From Rotaria socialis (lineage: Eukaryota; Rotifera; Eurotatoria; Philodinida; Philodinidae): 64,000 bases of DNA. Positions 60,101 to 64,000 of the stretch are shown in pieces; positions within the stretch are counted from its first letter, which is position 1; every line of letters starts with the position of its first letter. The DNA is taken from contig CAJNYU010001940.1 of assembly GCA_905331475.1 (NCBI GenBank), positions 87,355-151,354 on the forward strand. Reading direction: 5' to 3'. Under the pieces are notes generated by a model, which searched no databases, was not told where the DNA came from, and saw nothing but the letters and a program-made list of their open reading frames with translations. Position numbers and translations under genes: made by a program.

Positions 60101-61497
60101 TCATATAGACTTTCTTCAAAAATTATATATTTGTACAGTTAAAATACTAAAATAGTCAAAAAACTTGACTGATTTGTGATAAGACAATATTTTGATCAAG
60201 TATTACAATTATGAAAGCAACGATCAAGTTTATCACCGAACTGAATTAAACTCAAATATTATTCTTTCTTTCATATGATGTAACGTTTCTAAAAAGAATC
60301 ACATACTCGTATTCGTTTAATTCTTAATGTAAATCTATGTAGAACATCACCATTAGATTCAAATTTTAATGAACGATAAATCGCATTTGCTGCCGTTACT
60401 GTTCGATAAAGAAATGTAACAATTGCATGAATAGTTGGCTCTTTTTCCTATTCAAAAAGACAAAAAAAATATTTATATATATTTTTCTTCATCAAAATAT
60501 TGTCGAAAAATATAAATAAAATAACAAATTCTTACATTAAGACCTTCATTTTTATAAACAACATCCCACAATGTTGGATCGACACGTATATAAATGTAAC
60601 AGCAAGTACGTTCTCGTTCATTTTTATCTGTTGTCTGTCTTTTTGATCTTGTATATCGAGATTTAAAATCCAACTCTACAAAGTCATCTTGTATCGATCG
60701 TCTAGTTTCCTTGTTCATTTTCTTTCGATTTTCATTCTTATTAAGACCACAAAAGGACGATGATTCATCATTTTCATCAATTACAACTCGTTTAGATCGA
60801 AATGCAGTATTACTATTATACTTTGTCATATCAACATCCAGCGCATTGTAAATAATCGATGGGCCTGCGTTAACTAAAGTTTGACCATATTTACGAGTTG
60901 GTTCAATATGCCAAGTTTCATTTGACATTTTAATAGTACCATCAAACCAATTCGAATAGAATCCACCACTCACATACGAAGTATCAGGATGATCTGTTAA
61001 TTTAATTTTCAATTAATTTTCTGTTTTAAATAAGAAATGAGCGTTTACCTAAAACGTAGCCATCAAAAAGAATAGAGGAGTTTATGCTACGGAAAGTAGA
61101 TAAACCGAGATGAATGTCAGCATCAGAAGCAAAAAAGTCATTAGTATTTTTCAAAACTAAAGTTATATTTCTAAAGAGTATCAATGGAAGAAAACGTGTT
61201 GTATAATATAGAAAAAAAAAAAGATTTACTTATGATCTAATGCTAACGTAAGAATACGATCAGGATTATTTTCTATAATCGAACGTTTGCGTCGATGTAT
61301 ATTCGCTTTTGTTTCATCGTGAATTTCACGAATAACACTGTAACGTTTAATACCAAACGATGAAAGATTATCAGCATTCACTAAAAGAGATACATTAGAG
61401 AATAGGCTTTTCCCCTCAATGAAAACGTACCTAACAAATAAAGTTGATATGGCCATGAGTTTGCCAAGAAAAGTAGAAGAATGAGCAGCCACCGCAT
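57156..61497 (-). CDS. ADAM10: ADAM10 (Kuzbanian) metalloprotease
   Basis: Fifteen exons in transcription order: 61497-61431, 61380-61230, 61170-61049, 60993-60536, 60447-60307, 59711-59510, 59453-59281, 59217-59040, 58985-58829, 58775-58668, 58221-58128, 58071-57795, 57737-57598, 57540-57403, 57350-57156; 866 residues (human 748). It is a membrane sheddase of Notch and other surface proteins. The chosen ATG (61497) gives a signal peptide ([14 protein letters not shown]); another ATG four bases upstream is in the wrong frame. The prodomain has two basic cleavage sites, HRRKR near 54 and RSKR at 229-232, and a Cys in SSFCGLNKN that may be the switch. The zinc site is [11 protein letters not shown] (429-439) with Met-turn YIMYRRAT. 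The disintegrin/Cys-rich region ([31 protein letters not shown]) follows, then one transmembrane helix near 758-778 and the ADAM10-type juxtamembrane [20 protein letters not shown]. Catalytic residues are intact. Confidence 0.94.
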
Positions 61498-62337
61498 TCA
61501 TTCAGCCGTTATTCTTTCAATATCTAAAGTATGCAACATCTATATGATTTCGTCAATATCATTTTTTTCTTGAATTATACAGTACGTTTGAACAGAATAG
61601 AAATACTACCAAAAGGAACATTTCTTAATACATAAAGAATATATTCATTGCTCATTTCTTCTTTAATCTACATCTCAATATCTTAGTAGAACAATTTAAA
61701 ATTTTTATTAGCTTAAATAAACATATCTATTCAAGTAAAAGTGAGCATACCAATGGTAAATCGAACAGAGGTCATACATTTATAGTTAATAGGCTGCTAA
61801 AACATTATATCCTTCCCTCGATTTTTCAAGGCACAAACCGTTACTCAGCTGATGGCGAGAGAAAGAAAGAACGACAGACAGACGAGAATTTTTATTGCTT
61901 GAGAACCAATCAAACGGTTGAATACATGTAAAGTAAAGGAAACAAATTATTGTTTCAGATTATAATTACTTTTTCTCTCCCAAAATGTTTTTTTTCGAAA
62001 TGGAAACAAATCAGAAAAACAAATTCACATATAATTCTATAGTTTATCTTACTTAACGCCATCTATAACAGTGCTGTCATATGAATTCGTTCAAATTTTC
62101 ATGATACTATTTTATATTTTTTTCCTGCTAAATAACAAATATATTTCGTTAATATTCAAGAATAAAATGATGATGACGACAGCTAGTTCAGCAGCTGATC
62201 GCTATTTGACTTCATGATTGTCGAATCGGGATAATTAAAAAAAAGCCTGCTTCGTCATATTATTTACTATAACATAATGTCTTGAAAACAAAAGCTCAAG
62301 TTAAACTTTATACCTTGATTAAAAAATTCACTTTTAG
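61498..62337. other. Divergent region, ADAM10 and lysine-rich membrane protein
   Basis: Head-to-head spacer of 840 bp. It includes a GAGAGAAAGAAAGAACGACAG tract near 61855. No gene or RNA seen. Confidence 0.4.
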
Positions 62338-63891
62338 ATGTCATCCGTGTCATTTTTTGAACAATTGACCAGCAGTGTGTCAATCTCTTTCGTGTCTATT
62401 ATTTCAGTGGCCACTTTGGGTGTTATATTAGTTTATTCAATTGCTAGTCGTCTTCTTTTTTCTTCATCAACAAAATCAAGTTCTTCTTTGAAACAACTTA
62501 CAAATAAAGAGAAGAAAATCAAAGAAGCTAATATAAAAAAACAGCAACAAAAAGCGGACACAACATTAACTAATAATAAGAAGAATAACAATAAAGCAAA
62601 AAGGAATATAACTACTACAATATCATCATCGTCATCATCAAGTTCACAAGCAGAAGAAAGTGACAATGAAACAGTTAATACTATATTACAAAAGCAAAAG
62701 GTATTGATTGTATCAGATTTATAGGTTCAGCAAACAAAATTTTTAATATACTCTGTTTAGCCAATAAAATCAAATAAGGCTTTAACAGATAAAAAAGCAG
62801 TTACTGCGAATGAAAACAAGAAATCGGTCGTTGTTACTAATCAAAGTAAAACATCATCATCAAAACAACAACAGCAAGTACCTGAACGTGCCGAAAATAC
62901 TGATGGAGTGCAAAGTGGTGAGAGCAAAAAGAAACTTTCAAAACCTGCTGAAACGATTGCACTCAACAAGCAACAAACAACAAAGAAAGGTATATTCACA
63001 ATTTGATTAGACTATAGTAGTAGACGATTTATGTTAAGGCGATACTACGAATAGGACAACTACCAATAAGAAACAGCAACCAGTAGTTGTTATACCTGAT
63101 GTTGATAAACGTACATCAGTCGATGTTCCAGCTAATAGTGATCATGAAGATGAAGGTCAATGGGTTACACAAGGCAATAAACAGATTAACAATCGTAATC
63201 GTAATAAATCAAAAGGTGAAACATCAAATTCTAATAATCAAGAATCATCACCACGGCCATCATCATCATCTAACCGCAAGAAAGAACAAGAAAAACGAAC
63301 AACGTCAATCAATAATACTTTAGCATCAGCAACAAATAAAAATGAATCTGAGGTTGAAACAATAGTAACATCTAATATATCTGTTTTGCCAACACCACAA
63401 ATTCAAGAACCAATTGAGATTTGTCAATTATTGCCAATAAATGAAAATCGTTATACAGCTAATGATACTTGGTGGAAACAAGCATTAAATAAGCAACCAA
63501 CATTTTCTATTGATGACATCGGTGAATGGCCTGAACGTGAACAAGATGAAGAATATGTGGTTCAAGTGAAACGTATCGTACCAACGAAAAATATTAGTAA
63601 AACTGCATTAACTGAAAAAGATATTAATATTGATGAAAATGATTCAATTAATAATCATAAAAATGGAAAAGACGATGAAGTAAAAGTTCTATTTAACAAT
63701 GCTTTATTGTTTTTATCTCTTTTTGTTTTTAGAAATTAAATTTTAATGAACAGGTCAATTCATCAGCAGTTGTCACAGGTAATAAATTCTAATGAAACTT
63801 ATATGAATATCGATGATGTTTCTTAATAGGTGAAACAACTGCAACATCTCAGTCGAAAAAGAAATCATCAAATGTACGTCGAATTTCTTAA
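62338..63891 (+). CDS. Lysine-rich single-pass membrane protein (LYRIC/p180-like layout)
   Basis: Five exons: 62338-62700, 62761-62989, 63039-63679, 63733-63778, 63830-63891; 446 residues. A hydrophobic segment at about residues 15-40 (FVSIISVATLGVILVYSIAS) near an uncleavable-looking N-terminus is followed by 400 hydrophilic residues rich in Lys, Asn, Ser, Thr and Gln. One short ordered stretch stands out: DHEDEGQWVTQGNKQINNRN, and later NDTWWKQALNKQPTFSIDDI with GEWPEREQDEEY. The end is KKKSSNVRRIS. The layout (N-terminal anchor, long Lys-rich cytosolic tail, isolated Trp motifs) recalls metadherin/LYRIC and ER ribosome-receptor proteins, but I cannot show homology. Likely endoplasmic reticulum or nuclear envelope; function unknown. 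Confidence 0.7.
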
Positions 63892-64000
63892 GGAAAAAGA
63901 AATTCGCGTTGTTTCCGTTTCTTTATTTTATCTTTGATTATTTATCTGTTTGTTTTCTTTTTGTTTTCTTAATCCTTTTTTTCCTATACTTAGTTCTTTG
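63892..64000. other. Window end, 3' flank of the lysine-rich protein gene
   Basis: T-rich sequence after the stop codon, with no further feature visible. Confidence 0.5.

Overview
The window looks like nuclear DNA of a bdelloid rotifer. It is about 70% A+T and its genes are split by many short GT-AG introns (mostly 50-75 bp). It encodes animal orthologs such as ADAM10, ARPC3, GMAP-210 and an axonemal SAXO protein. Two features point to bdelloids in particular: a histone H2A with a very long C-terminal tail, and a TPR plus ADP-ribosyltransferase protein of the type these animals carry in many copies. I assembled exons by hand from splice sites, reading frame and remembered family sequences. 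All assembled complete gene models keep frame (total coding length divisible by three).

Layout. 1-6.8 kb: the 5' part of an ABTB1 ortholog (minus), a small terminal-inverted-repeat element, then ABCB6 (plus, 11 exons), followed by a near-perfect palindrome. 6.8-9.8 kb: gene-poor, with remains of a seven-transmembrane receptor gene. 9.8-13.3 kb: RPA2 and an unrecognised coiled-coil gene (plus). 15.5-19.9 kb: a SAXO-type axonemal microtubule protein (minus) diverging from mitochondrial ribosomal protein L28 (plus). 19.9-23.8 kb: nothing recognisable. 23.8-28.9 kb: a membrane-anchored LicD-family protein and the TPR-ART gene (plus). 30.9-34.2 kb: CLHC1 (minus), divergent from the golgin GMAP-210/TRIP11 (plus, 16 exons, 34.6-41.2 kb), which is followed by ARPC3. 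43.9-44.5 kb: an unknown minus-strand gene, divergent from the long-tailed histone H2A (44.9-46.0 kb). 46.4-51.3 kb: a FASTK/RAP-domain mitochondrial protein (minus), divergent from dynein light intermediate chain (plus, 51.9-54.8 kb). 56.4-61.5 kb: the 25-residue ribosomal protein eL41 and ADAM10 (both minus). 62.3-63.9 kb: a lysine-rich single-pass membrane protein (plus).

The genes do not form one pathway. They cover genome maintenance and chromatin (RPA2, H2A), Golgi and motor traffic (GMAP-210, dynein LIC, possibly CLHC1), actin nucleation (ARPC3), translation (eL41, MRPL28), mitochondrial functions (ABCB6, MRPL28, FASTK/RAP) and surface shedding (ADAM10). The arrangement is a typical gene-dense animal neighbourhood with several head-to-head pairs. 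The items most worth a second look are the 281-residue acidic-tailed H2A, the ART with a Q-x-E instead of an E-x-E motif, the dynein LIC with a changed P-loop lysine, the ARPC3 start codon isolated in its own exon, two mobile-element-like inverted repeats, and two genes of unknown identity.
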